NCBI GenBank assembly: GCA_038277395.1
Contig: CM076190.1
Span: 186,808,001-186,872,000, forward strand
Reading direction: 5' to 3'
Origin: Dryocosmus kuriphilus
Lineage: Eukaryota > Arthropoda > Insecta > Hymenoptera > Cynipidae
Length of the DNA: 64,000 nt
The position numbers were made by a program, and so were the translations under genes. The notes beneath the pieces were generated by a model. The model worked only from the letters and a program-made list of their open reading frames with translations. It was not told where the DNA came from and ran no database searches. Numbering within the stretch: position 1 is the stretch's first letter; each line of letters opens with the position of its first letter. Shown piece by piece: positions 45,847-56,942 of this stretch.

Positions 45847-46328
45847 CTTACCAAACTATTAGCATGAATTTTTTCAGATTTTTCGTAAAACTTCTTTTTG
45901 AGATAAAAAAAAAAAGCATTTTTGAAAAAAGTTATTTTGAGGTTAGGGAGGTATCAAGGGGGGAAGCTAGTTGTTTAAAAGGCTAAATCTTTATTTTTCA
46001 TGTTGCAACCTAGTTTTACTGCACTCTTTCGAATCGCAGAGCGAGGGCATTTCGCCACGCTGAATGGGGGCACCCTGTAAATAAGAGTTCAATAATTGGT
46101 TCTATTTTATGCAATCATTCTTCTTTAATGATAAATTTTTCTTACTCTAAAAATCTAAATGTCTCGTATTCTTCTGGAAAGTAACTGTCAACGTAAAGAG
46201 TGAAAGACATTTTCTTAAGTGGATTATCCGTTTCTTACGCCTTTGGTCTTTTTTCCATTCTCTCCAAGTCACAGGTAGAAGGTAGAAGGGGCCGAATAGT
46301 ATCCCGGGGCCTGACCTTGATCCTGATT
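45847..46328. other. Intergenic sequence, no gene seen
   Basis: AT-rich, with a moderately GC-rich segment before 46080 (GGGGGCACCCTG). Nothing recognised. Confidence 0.4.
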
Positions 46329-47667
46329 CCAAGGTGCGAATTGACCGTCGCCCCGCAGTGGGGCCAACTGTCGGACGGTCGGTCCTACTTTGTGCGCCAG
46401 TGGTCCAGTCAACCAGCTAAATGATAACGGTCAAACGCCCTTGGCTTCATAACGTCGGCCCGACATTTGTCCCAAAGGTGGACCATCTATGAAAATAAAG
46501 CAGGCCCAAACATGGGCAAGAATGTGATGCCAACCCACAATTTCAAAGGTTCATCAGCATTGGCAAGAAACGTCGGGCCATCATTGGCAACCAAAGGCTG
46601 GGCCGCCTTTGGGTACCAAATGGTCTGCCCAACTAATGTAATGATAACGCAAACCCATCTATTTTCTACGGCTGGCCCGATAATGGTTAACAAGGTTCAT
46701 TCAACCACTGAACCGAAGTTGGCACATCACTGGTTTCCAAAGTTGGGAAAACATCGACGGTAAACATTGGTGCAACTTAATGAATCAATATTCGACCCAA
46801 CTAGCAATCCGAAGGGGCGACATTTTCCACCGTCCGCACGACAATAGCTCGGTACCTCCTTGGCAAAATCTTCTGACAATCGTCTGCTTATAGACCCGAA
46901 GACTGATTTAACTTGTGGCTCACTTTTACCGCCAGCCACCTAGCGGAAATGCGCCCATACTATTGTGATCATTTTCAATCAATTCGCCAGGGTATACTTG
47001 AATATCGGCCCAACCGTGGGAAGGAACTGAGCCGACGGTCGGGTGCAGTAAGGTTACATACATCAAATAATATTACGCCGATATTCAGGCCAATCGTCGC
47101 CCAGAGTCGGCCCGACCGTACTTTCACGGTCCTTTTGAAACAATATACCAGAGTATATTCGACCGTCGGTAAATATTTAGGCCAGGGTTGGGCCGAATGT
47201 CGGTTGTATCTTGGCGACTTGTACGAGCTAATGGTATGCCGAAGATCGGACCATTTCTTGCCCAGAGTCGGGCCGACCGTACTTTCACAGTCGTTTTGAA
47301 ACAATGAACACGAGTTTATGCGATATTCTCCCCATACTCAGGCCGAGGTTTGACCGACCTTCGAGTACACCAAGGTGACTTGTGGCTAGCCGGCTGCTGT
47401 ACCTAGAGTCTTGCCGACTGCATTCTTACGGTCGTACCAACTAATCTGCCACAGTTTATCCATTTGTCGGCCCAAAGTCGGGCCAGAACTGGGCCGACAG
47501 TCGGCTTTTTGCCCGCAGCCGACTTCAGTTGCCAACATCGGTGGGACCATGGCAGCTTGACAACACCTTAGTCGGCCCAACTCTGGTTACCTTAGATAGG
47601 TTGCCAGAGTATGGCCGACTTTGGGCCGATGGTCAAGCTCTGGCAGCCGACCGAATTTCGCACCTGG
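46329..47667. mobile_element. Element built of degenerate GTCGGCCCGAC repeats
   Basis: The block is full of GGCCGAC / GTCGGCC words every 15-30 bases (for instance CAGAGTCGGGCCGACCGTAC at 47262-47281 and, with one change, CAGAGTCGGCCCGACCGTAC at 47100-47119). A larger unit of about 162 bases is visible there (both followed by TTTTGAAACAAT). The ends CCAAGGTGCGAATT (46329) and AATTTCGCACCTGG (to 47667) are roughly inverted, which suggests a terminal-repeat element. No transposase; the open frames inside reflect the absence of stops in the repeats. Confidence 0.6.
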
Positions 47668-48334
47668 GTGATGCCCTTTATGCCTAAAGAAAAACAAGTA
47701 AAAAAAAATTGCTAATAGCCAATTATATAATTCTTCTGAAACGTTATTTGTTATGTCATTGAATTATTTGAATTTTTTGAATTACATATATCAAGCTTCA
47801 CAAGAGCGTTTTATCAGTGTCTGGAGCTGGGATAGCATCATCTAGTATATGTTAATTAATTTTTTAAGCAAAAAATAATAAAAATAAATTTTTTTTATGA
47901 TATTTGCCTTTATTGGGAGATCATATTTGCTAGGTAGCAATAATATACTACGCATATAAATGTAACTTTTTTTCCTTAAGAATTTATTTTGTTTCCTCTG
48001 TAATGATACAAATCTGAACTTCCTTCATGAAGACTTTATTTTGGAAGAAACATCTTTATTAAAGCCAAATAATTTAGCAGAGCGAATGAGATGGTGAATA
48101 TTGTTTACGTTGAAATTTTTTTTAGAATATTCATTAGTCAATCTCTAAGCAAAATTTTTTAAAACCCTTAGTTGAAGAAAGTGAAGACCGTGATTCGTAT
48201 TCCCTGTTTTATTTTAGTGGTTTCCTCTAATCAGATTGGTAAATATAACATCTACAATTTTAAGTGCATCTTTAGTTGCAGTATATTTATTTCATTTTCG
48301 AAATCATTTAAATAAAAAAAGACATTTTCTCCCA
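47668..48334. other. AT-rich intergenic sequence
   Basis: No gene or repeat that I can name. Confidence 0.4.
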
Positions 48335-48600
48335 ATAGCCCAGGCAAATTAGACATTTACTGGTGAAAAAATATGACAAAGTTGGCAATGTTTTAAATCC
48401 ACATTAAGCATCGCAAATAAGTATTTTATGAGATTTCAATGATTTCTGAGCTGTACTAAACTTTTGAAGGCCAAAAAACGACGAAATTTTGACACTTTTT
48501 TCAGTTTCTCGCTCAAAAATAGAAAAAGACGCATCTTGCAGAAATTTTTATTCTTAACAAGATTAGAGAACATAAAATTCTGCGTCCAATAATCTGCAAT
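48335..48600 (+). repeat. Dispersed ~250-bp repeat, copy 1
   Basis: Shares AGCCCAGG, TTTTATGA, TTTCTGAGCT, AAACTTTTGA and CAGTTTCTCGCT in order with the reverse complement of 57965-58225. About 75% alike. Not coding. Sequences like this often come from transposon UTRs. Confidence 0.7.
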
Positions 48601-49032
48601 GAAGTCAAAATCGGTTAAGCCATTTAGCCACAATTGATCGTCAAAGATCGGAAATTTTTACCAACTTACCTGAAAAGTGGATTTTTCTCATGCTTCAACG
48701 TCTGTATCCTAAGAACGTCTACTCTAAATGAAATTTTTAAGTAATGAAAGTTGTAAAGCACTAAATTTTTGTATAAGGAGGGTTCCTATGTCTTCAAATT
48801 CGCTCATTCTGATGCATGGATACAAATTTTTTTTTCCATTGGCAGCCACCTAATATAATAATAAAAAGAATAATAATTATTATTATCATTATTATTATGG
48901 TGTAGCTTTGCGAACTCGGAAGTTCATTGCCTTACCTGCCCAGAGCCGACACGCATCTCTATCCTGTGCACCTTCCATCCAGTTTAAATAATCATGTCCT
49001 AGCTCTTTTAGATCGTCCCTTACGTTTTTCTC

Positions 49033-50690
49033 CTATCTGTTTCTCGGTCTGTCTAGAGGCACCGTCCAGCTTAATTTGCGCGCTTTCGTTACTCTATTAA
49101 TATTTACTGACCCGTAGAGAGCATGCAGCTCATCACTATGCAGTTTTCTCCATTCACCAGTCTCTTCGTCCCTTTTGGGACCATAAATTTTTCTAACTAC
49201 TTTATTTTCAAATACTCTAAACCTGTTCTCCTCTTCTTTCGTCAGCGCCCACGTTTCGCACCCGTACATGACGACCGGCATTATTATCGTTTTTTAAATT
49301 CTTACTTTGATGTTTCTAGATAACGATCGCGATTTTAGTAATGTATTTGTTGCACAGTAGCACCCAATCGCAGCGTTCAACCTTCTGTTGATTTCCGTTT
49401 TAATGTTATTGTCGCTAATTATAATAGTCTCGAAGTATTTAAACTCATTCCCTCTTTCAAATTTCATATTTTCGGCCATTAGGCGCCCTCTTCATTGCTT
49501 CGTTCTGATCTGTCGACGATAAAATATTTAGTCTTCGATTCGCTAACTCCTAAACCTATTTCCTTGGCTTTTGTAATCAAGATTTCCGCATTTTCAGCTA
49601 CCGTTTCTTTATCATCCCGAGTAAGTCGAGATCACCTGCATATCCCAGAATTTGTATTATCCTATTGCGGGTAGCACCGGACGGATTCATTTGTACTTGT
49701 CTGACCACGTATTCTAAAATTAAGTTGAAAAGGATGCACGAAAGCGCATCGCCCTGTTTCAGGCCATCGCGGATCGAAAACTCTTCAGAGATAAACTTCC
49801 ATTTACGCGTATCCGACCTCTACTGCCGCTTAAGCAAACTTCGATAAATCTAACCAATCTCCTTGGTACACCGAAGAACTCCAGAATCTAGTGTATATTC
49901 GCGCGCCTATAATAGAGTCGTAAGCTTTTTTGAAGTCGATAAATAGCTGATGTATTGCTTCATTAAATTCCGATTTCTTTTCTAACAGTTGTCTGATTGT
50001 AAAAATTTGATCGCTCGTAGACCGATTTCGGCGAAATCCAGACTGGCAATCTCCAATGATTTCCTCAGTAAAAGGCGTTTGTCTGCTTAAGATTACACTG
50101 GTCAGGATCTCATAGCACGAAAGCACAAGTGAAATTCCCCGATAATAGTTTCAGTTCGTTTTATCGCCCTTTTTAAAAATGGGTATTATAATGGAGGTAT
50201 TCCATTCGTCCGGTGTGCGTTCTGTTTTCCAGATTGTGCTTATTAATTTACAAATTGGCTTGTGAGGCGAGGGCCCCCATTTTTTATCAGTTCTGACGGT
50301 AGTTCTTCAATGCCAGCGGCTTTGTTATTTTTCAACTTCTTTATGGCCGTTTCTATGTCTTGATCAGTATGCTCATTAATTGGTAGATCAGCAGTGTGAG
50401 TTTCACCGAAATTAACTTGAACGGGGGCTTCGCGTACGTTCAACAGCTCATCGAAATAGTTTTTCCACAAATTTAGTATCTCTGTTGCATCAGCTACTAG
50501 ATTGCCATTTTCGTCCCTCATTACTTCCGTTATACTTTGAAAGCCTTTCCTTATAAAATTGATTCCCCTGTACATCTCACGCGGGTTATTTTGTTTATTA
50601 TACGTTTCTATTTCTATTGTCTTATACTTTTCCACCTCCCTTTTCTTGGTTCTGTAAAACCTATTTGTACGTTTACTAATCTCGAAATAC
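49033..50690 (-). pseudogene. RTE-like LINE reverse transcriptase and C-terminus
   Basis: From the 5' side on the minus strand: EMYRGINFIRKGFQ (50570), LKNNKAAGIEELPSELIKNG (50290-50350), SGFRRNRSTSDQIFTIRQL (50030), HQLFIDFKKAYDSI (49930; the first catalytic Asp), QGDALSCILFNLILEYVVRQ (49740) and ILGYAGDLDLLG (49625-49660), where the YADD box reads YAGD. The C-terminal part is VVMYGCETWALTKEEENRF and VFENKVVRKIYGPKRDEETG (49140-49270), then RVTKARKLSW and a frame change. At least four stops or shifts. The changed catalytic box would abolish activity. Confidence 0.85.
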
Positions 50691-50766
50691 TTCCTATGTC
50701 CAATTCAATAACAGATTTGTGTAAACAAATCAACTCCTTTCTTTAGACCGAGTATTGATATAAATT

Positions 50767-50899
50767 GAATGAAAATTTTTCATAGGTCTTAAGGTCCAGT
50801 AATAAAACGATATTAAGTTGACATTTTAATTTATTTGATAAATTCAAACTTGTAACGTTTCGACACCTCTGCGCGTCTTTTTCAAACAATTCCTAAATT
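50767..50899 (+). repeat. PLE inverted repeat, left arm
   Basis: Reverse complement of 52759-52890. Both contain a GTGTCGAAACGTTACAAG phrase common at PLE ends; the segment before it can form the second stem of a hammerhead-like fold, but the CTGATGA strand is not well kept. Confidence 0.85.
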
Positions 50900-51545
50900 A
50901 AAAAGGATATATATGTATATAATATCATACAATCTATAGATACGAATTGAGTATAATTTATAAAAAGCTTAAAGTAAATACCTGTAAAATTCCGAAATAA
51001 ATGCAAATAAGTCCTTTTGGAGTAAATACATTTTTAAAAAACCACAAAGTGACTTTGTACGTCAAAAACTTGAGTGTCAAAACAATTCTCAAAAAACGAT
51101 GAATACAGGATATTAGAAGCCCAGAAATAAAGGGCCCAATTCAAATGACTACATTTTTGAGAACCAAACTTCTGATTTTAATAAAATTAAAAATTAAAAT
51201 CAATAGTAGTACTAGTTAGGACGAAGGAAAAGCGAGAAATGACAATCAAAATTTTCAAAGGCGCAATTTACAAACATCGAAGACCTTAAGGTATGTGATT
51301 TTAAAAACTAAATTGAAGAAACGCGCCAAAGTGTGAGAAATTTGAATCCTTAGAATAACATACAATTATCGTATAATACTTTGGTAAATTTTATTGACAT
51401 TCAGAACTTCAGTCTGTAGATTTATAGAGACCCCATGATACTTATTAATAAAAATAGTCTCAATAATTTTTCTTTTAAAAGTTTTTTTTTCTTTAGTTAA
51501 TATTTTAATATTTTTAATATCAAAATCAAAATAATGATTAAATTG

Positions 51546-52750
51546 CTATGAATGTTGTGATAATCCTGTATTTAAGTTACCAACAGTACAATCCCTTTTA
51601 TGTTCAACGACTCTAGTTTTAATCTTTCTACCGGTTTCACCAATATATACTTTATCACAACATTTACATTTTATAAGATAAACAACTCCTGATAAATTTT
51701 CAATACTATCTCCATCCTTCTTACTCAATAAATATCGATCAAGTGTATTATTATATTTAAAATAGACATTTATATTAAATTGTTTTAGAGAACGTCTTAA
51801 ACGTTCAGAGCGACCTTGAAAATAGGGTAATGTAAGTTTTAAATCAAAATTGTTATACGTATCAAGCCATTTATTATTCTTACTAGATGTATTATAAATT
51901 TCATGAAATCTTTCTTTAATGACATTGTTAATTAAAAAAGCAGGTAATTATTATTTAATAAAGTGTAAAGTTTATAGAATCTTCTATGCTATTGAAAATA
52001 TTTAAGAAAACATTAATTTTCTCTGTAGGGACAATAGCTAAGATATCGTCAACATACCGTTTATAAAAAATAGGTGTAAAATCTAAATTTTCAAAAGACC
52101 TTTTTTCCACATCTCCCAAAACTAGATTTGATACTATTGGCGATAAATGTGAGCCCATTGAGCAACCTGATAGCTGTTTATAGAATTTACTATTAAACGA
52201 AAAAATCATATTATTAAAAATTATTCTGGTAGCTATAAGAAATTCATTTTTTGTTATTTTTGTGAAATTATGATAAAGATGTAGTTTTTCTTCTATACAA
52301 TCTAATGCAATGTCCAAAGGAATACTATCGAACATTGAAACAACACCTATTGAGACCAAGGAATGTGTTTGTGGTACTTTAACATTATTGAGTAACTTCT
52401 TTAAATCCCAACTATTTTTAATAAATATATCAGTTTTTCCTGACACAGATTTTAAAACATCTGAAATAAAACTAGCCAAATTATAAGTAGGAGACCCTAC
52501 TGTGGAAACAATTAACCTCCATTTTAAACTATGTTTGTGTATTTTAGGAAGAGCATAGGCTTTGGCTATGACACTATTGTAAGATTCTAATCTGCGAGAA
52601 GTTTGTTCATTTATTAGTCTATTATTCTCCCAGCTGGTAATAATATCATTGGTGTTCCCTTCTACTGTCGGAACAAGACTCGTTTTTACATTTTTATATA
52701 ATATATTATTATTGAGAATATTTTCAATAGTCTCATTATAATCATCTCTA
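51546..52750 (-). pseudogene. PLE reverse transcriptase and GIY-YIG endonuclease
   Basis: The upstream part (52750-52480) is in pieces. The 174-codon frame 52479-51955 is intact and shows SLVSIGVVSMFDSIPLDIAL (first catalytic Asp), KQLSGCSMGSHLSPIVSNLV and FYKRYVDDILAIVPTEKI with an intact YVDD. After a gap the GIY-YIG domain follows (51728-51546): GVVYLIKCKCCDKVYIGETG, R and RVVEHKRD. It ends at 51546 within the domain, so the last part is lost or shifted. Several stops between 51955 and 51730. Confidence 0.85.
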
Positions 52751-52758
52751 TTAGCGGC

Positions 52759-52890
52759 AATTTAGGAATTGTTTGAAAAAGACACGCAGAGGTGTCGAAA
52801 CGTTACAAGTTTGAATTTATCAAATAAATTAAGATGTGAACTTAATATTGTTTTATTAATGGACCGTAAAACCTATGAAAAATTGTCATT
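52759..52890 (-). repeat. PLE inverted repeat, right arm
   Basis: The partner of 50767-50899. Since the coding strand is minus, this is the upstream repeat of the element. Confidence 0.85.
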
Positions 52891-52898
52891 AAATCTAT

Positions 52899-53484
52899 AC
52901 TTCCTATGTGTTTGATCACACTTATTTTGTAAACTAATTTCTCTGGCCTTTTTTCGCTTTTTAAACCATATTTTGCACTCTGCGTCGAATTGCGGTTTGG
53001 TTTTGGTTACTTTCTTTAAACCTATAGTACTTTTCGCGGCTATCTTCATCGCCTCTTTCATATTGCCCAACAGGGTTTCCGGGTTCTGCTCACAATTATC
53101 GCTATCGTCTCCTCTTTTTGAAGAACATCGAAACTATTAGAAATCTTTACTTGATAATTCAGTGTTTCTGTTCGTATTTTAAACTTATCTATATTCAATC
53201 GTACTGCTGGCTCTGGAGCGCTAGTCTTCTTATTTAACGCTAGTTTAGGTCTTAGTTTCACTATTAAGAGAAAGTGGTCTGAATTTAAATCCGCTCCCCT
53301 GTACGATCTTACATCGAGAATGTTTGTATGACACCTCCTGTCAATTAAAACGTGATCAATCTGATTGTGAGTGATACCTTCTGGTGATTTCCAGGTGGCC
53401 TTATGTATATTTTTATGCCTGAGATATGTGCTTTTGCCAACAAGGTTCTTTGAAGCTGCAAAGTTTATTACTCTACTTCCATTA
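52899..53484 (-). pseudogene. RTE-like LINE endonuclease, C-terminal half and linker
   Basis: Reads from NGSRVINFAASKNL (53480) through KATWKSPEGITHNQIDHVLI (53400-53340), DVRSYRGADLNSDHFLLIV (53310-53260) to RLNIDKFKI. These hold the conserved Asp and final His of an APE-type endonuclease. The linker to the reverse transcriptase follows (KTKPQFDAECKIWFKKRKKA, 52940-53000). A frame change lies near 53060. The preceding half is at 55299-55838. Confidence 0.85.
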
Positions 53485-55298
53485 CACAGGCCGACAAATT
53501 TTAAAGCCAGAGACCAGACCTAACATTTCCGAAGGATTTTGATGCGCTGAATCCGAATCCGAGCTCAAAGTCTGGCCTTAACTGGCTGGGCAATCTAAAG
53601 TCTTGCCTTGACTGGCTGGAAAGTATTAAGTACTTCCTTGCTTAGCTGGACAATCCCAACTCTGGCCTTAACTGCCTGGGCAATCTAAAGTCTTGCCTTG
53701 ACTGGCTGGACGATTGAAAGTCTTGCCTTGACTGACTGGGCGATTCAAAGTCTTGCCTTGATTAGTTGGGCAATCTAAAGTCTTGCCTTGTCTGGCTGGA
53801 AAGTATTAAGTACTTCCTTGCTTAGCTGGACAATCCCAAGTCTGGCCTTAACTGGCTGGGCAATCCAAAGTCTTGCCTTGACTGGCTGGACGATTGAAAG
53901 TCTTGCCTTGACTGACTGGGCGATTCAAAGTCTTTCCTTGATTGTCTGGGCAATGTAAAGTCTTGCCTTAATTGGCTGGAAAGTATTAAGTACTTCCTTG
54001 CTTAGCTGGACAATCTTAAGTCTGGCCTTAACTGGTTGGGCAATCTAAAGTCTTGCCTTTATTGGCTGGGTAATTCAAAGTCTTTCCTTAACTGGTTGGG
54101 CAATCTAAAGTTTGCCTTCATTGGCTGGAAAGTATTAAGTACTTTCTTGCTTAGCTGGACAATCCCAAGCCCAGCCTTAAGTGGCTGGAAAATATTGAGT
54201 CTTGCCTTAGTAAGCTGGAAAATCGTAAGTAAATTTACAATATTAAATGAATCATAATAGTAAAATTTGTTTTTTTTAAAGCCCTATCTGTTTTCCATAT
54301 TCGCTCTTCTAGGAGTTATAACAAAAAACTGAGCCAATCAAAAAGGAACCCCCGAAAACCCCTCAGATAACATTTTCAAATGGCAATAGCATACGATCTC
54401 GGCGTTAATGGGTTAATATGCTAAATTGAAAAATTTCATTTCAAGGTTAGCCCACTTGTAGTGTGGAATTCAATTATTTCACGAAATGTAAACGACTAAA
54501 TTTGCTGCTCCCAGGGTTAGGTGGGTTAGCCTACTTATGATTTGGTAGGGATGATTTCTGGGTTTAGGTGGATTAGCAGGTAGGTGGGTTAACCGACTTG
54601 TGGCATTGAACTTCATTATTCCAAGAAAAATATGCGACTAAACTTACTTTTCCCAGAGTCAGGTGGGTTAGCATGCTCGTGGCTTGTTAGGGGTGGTTTC
54701 TACCCCTAGGAAGCGGCTTCCGTAGAAATTAAAAAACACGGGTCTCATATTTCTTATTGTTTCATCAATGTGCAAAGTTTGGTTCGAAACGACTGTACGC
54801 TTTTTTGTTGGTATTTTGTGCGGGATCCTATGTTCTTTTTTAAAGCTCTAAATTGTGGCCGCCCTATTGGATCTTCTAGGGGTTATAACAAAAAACTGAC
54901 ACTGGCAATAGAAAGTGCATCCTCGAAAGCCCCTGAGATAATATTTTGAAGAAAAGATATCGTACCGTCAGCAATAGAGAATGCGTTGTATAGGTCTGAA
55001 CACCTCAGCGTTAATGGGTTAAAACGCTAAAATAGAAAATTTCAAATTACAATATTTTGGTGAAAAATAAAGATATCCCAATAAATACAAATAGGTTTGA
55101 AAGGGGGAGATTAGTACTTTCAAATTCCTTATTAGCTTTTGTGGTAGACATTTTTGCACCTTTAGGTTAGGATATCTTGAAAACCTGACGTACAGGAGCA
55201 ATTTTGAGCTCGGATTCGGATTCAGCGCATCAAAATCCTTCGGAAATGTTTGGTCTGCTTTCTGGCTTTTGACTTTTGTCAAATTTTGTCGGCCTGTG
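53485..55298. mobile_element. CACTA-like non-autonomous DNA transposon
   Basis: An 1814-bp element with ends CACAGGCCGACAAA... and ...TTTGTCGGCCTGTG and a 3-bp duplication TTA (53482-53484 and 55299-55301). The inverted repeats reach about 85 bases inward (GGATTTTGATGCGCTGAATC on both sides), with a 14-base insertion in the right arm. CACWG ends and a 3-bp duplication are features of the CMC/CACTA superfamily; the assignment is an inference. It contains a 30-bp minisatellite (53576-54235), units that also occur in the pogo-like element ends (54470-54720), and a direct repeat (54270-54450, 54840-55060). No transposase, so it would need one supplied elsewhere. Confidence 0.8.
53576..54235 (+). 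repeat. Minisatellite of 30-bp units with 180-bp higher order
   Basis: About 22 units of the pattern GGCAATCTAAAGTCTTGCCT + TGACTGGCTG. A distinctive unit (GGACAATCCCAAGTCTGGCC) returns at about 53648, 53828 and 54008, that is every six units (180 bases), then after about 149. A second marker unit (GGAAAGTATTAAGTACTTCC) follows the same rhythm. The unit is 10 codons long, so a repeat-peptide frame opens at 54036-54257, but no start or homology supports a protein. Confidence 0.9.
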
Positions 55299-55838
55299 TT
55301 ATCATTACTGACGTCATGCAAGCTTTCTGACCCTATTGTAGGCCTATACAGAGGTTCCTTTCCATTTTGCGCGTTGAAGTTTCCTAAGTACTATTTTTGC
55401 ATCACATTTCAAGAACTTGTCAAAAACTTGTTAGATTGTTTCGTAAAAAAGATCTTTAGTATCTTCGTTTTTGTCCTCGGTAGGACAGCGCACGTCAATT
55501 AGCACCTGCTTGCAGAAATTACCCTTTAGTACAATATATGATCACCGTTCGTTAATAAATTGCATATCGATAACCGCTTGCAAAATTTGTTTATTAATAA
55601 GAAACCCGGTCCCCAGTTTGCGCCCTTTAGCTCCCCAATAGTGAAAAGTGTAGTTATCCTTGGAGATTGATGCATACTCGCCAGGCCAGCAGGTTTCTTG
55701 AAGTGCTATTATATCAATATCGTATCTCTCTGCTATCTCAATGAGTTTGCTAAATCCGCCAGTATTTAGACTACGCGCGTTTAGAGTTCCCACCTTAAGA
55801 TATTTTATTGTAGTTGTTCGTTTTTGGAAGTTAGCCAT
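55299..55838 (-). pseudogene. RTE-like LINE endonuclease, N-terminal half
   Basis: Starts MANFQKRTTTIKYLKVGTLN (55838), then SKLIEIAERYDIDIIALQET with the catalytic Glu, and GKRKLGTGF-like sequence. After a break near 55540 it goes on with PTEDKNEDTKDLFYETI, KCDAKIVL, NAQNGKEPLYRPTIG and HDVSNDN up to 55300, where the CACTA-like element interrupts. Removing that element and one TTA gives NDNGSRVINF without a frame change. Confidence 0.85.
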
Positions 55839-56449
55839 GATAGTTTTAAGAAAGTCTGCACATTAGGGATCCTGTTCCGATCACAGGTGAGTCCGTCGTC
55901 TCAGGAGTGATAATCCCCATACCTCCCTAGGTCTAAGTATGGGAGCTTTCCGACTTTGATAAGGACCGTATCAACTTGTCGTCAGACACATTATGGTTTC
56001 ATCCTCGTATCCCAACGTCCCCCTGCAAGGCAGTGCGCCACACTGGCATCAATACCACGTTGACCTTACAGGCGAATCATTCCACACATCCCTTGCGGGC
56101 AGTGTCATCGCTGTGGTATCCAATGGGGCAGCAGGATTTTCCCCTTACAAGATTTTTAGTTTTGGTTCGGGCAGTGCTTCTAGGTAGATACACGCTGCGC
56201 CTCGGCTTGGTAGAATCCGTCCATTGCATATGGAAGCGAAAGGGTGAATCCCCCCAAACCGTGGCCGTCGTCTACCTATTTTTTACCAACGTGGGTTTAC
56301 CACACCCACGACTGGTTCTTATCGGCTGTCCGCGACTGCTTATTCTTGTATTCCCAGTTAACCTCAGAATCTGTTCAACCTCAGTGGCCGTTCCTCCATC
56401 CGAAACCTGAGGACACGCTGCGTAGTGGTGACAGGAACCCACCGAGTTG
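55839..56449 (-). other. 5' UTR of the RTE-like LINE
   Basis: GC-richer than the flanks and without a protein I recognise. It is placed with the LINE because it adjoins the endonuclease start and ends at the probable target duplication at 56450. Plus-strand open frames (55976-56465) are probably accidental. Confidence 0.55.
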
Positions 56450-56463
56450 GCATAGATACAAAT

Positions 56464-56942
56464 AAAAGACAGAAATTAGTCGTAGCACTAAATGCCCATT
56501 AAGACTGTTTTTGTGTAGTAAAATGACTTGTTCACTTACGTAGTTACCTAGTTAGCATTATTTATTAGTTAATTGAAAAAAAATAATTTTTATTCTTTAA
56601 TTTTATTTTATAACTTTTAAATTATTTAATATTCATCTTATTGAATAGGTACCAATCTAGTTACATTATTAATCATGCTACACACCAATTAAGTACTACC
56701 TACTAATTTAGATTTGCTGGTATTTGCAATTCCATGTTATCACCGTGCTAGAAGATATTTTGTTCAATTTAAGTCTCCTCGAGTGGTTATGCAAATATCT
56801 AGTCTTCAGCTTAATGTAATTAAACCATGCCAATCCAAAATGATAAGAAACGGATGAAAAAATGAGAAACCCATATCAACTGAAGCGTTTTATTGGACAA
56901 TCATTACTTCAAAGACAAGCTTAATTTTTTAGATGATGCTTC
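56464..56942. other. AT-rich intergenic sequence
   Basis: No gene seen. Confidence 0.45.

Larger units (their letters stand above)
50700..52896 (-). mobile_element. Penelope-like element with inverted terminal repeats
   Basis: A 2.2-kb PLE on the minus strand inside the RTE-like LINE, flanked by the 13-bp target duplication ATACTTCCTATGT (50687-50699 and 52897-52909). Copies of a segment of about 131 bp stand at 50767-50899 and 52759-52890 in opposite orientations (about 93% alike by eye). Each has GACGCGCAGAGGTGTCGAAA or the close variant GACACGCAGAGGTGTCGAAA. Inverted as well as direct terminal repeats are known for Penelope elements. A tail of about 65 bases lies outside the left repeat. 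Confidence 0.9.
48828..56449 (-). mobile_element. RTE-like LINE interrupted by two other elements
   Basis: A LINE on the minus strand with its 5' UTR at 56449-55840, the endonuclease split around 53485-55298, and the reverse transcriptase at 50690-49030, split by a PLE at 50700-52896. The 3' end has an (ATT)n/(TAA)n tail (48850-48900) and an A-run. GCATGGATACAAAT (48814-48827) and GCATAGATACAAAT (56450-56463) flank it as a probable 14-bp target duplication with one change. Without the inserts the LINE is about 3.6 kb, normal for RTE. The short microsatellite tail and the single ORF also point to RTE. Confidence 0.75.

Noticed and set aside
46467..47304. Open frames of 98-128 codons on both strands
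   Set aside because: They follow the periodic GTCGGCC words, which lack stops; no homology on either strand.
50855..50885. Functional hammerhead ribozyme in the PLE repeat
   Set aside because: The GAAAC side and a stem are plausible, but the CTGATGA strand is not preserved; kept only as a remark.
53576..54235. CRISPR-like array
   Set aside because: Head-to-tail 30-bp units without spacers.
54036..54257. Protein with 10-residue repeats
   Set aside because: The frame exists because the minisatellite unit is 30 bases; neighbouring units carry stops and there is no start signal or homology.
55976..56465. Plus-strand gene of 144 codons
   Set aside because: The block adjoins the RTE endonuclease start on the minus strand and ends at its probable target duplication; 5' UTR is the simpler explanation.
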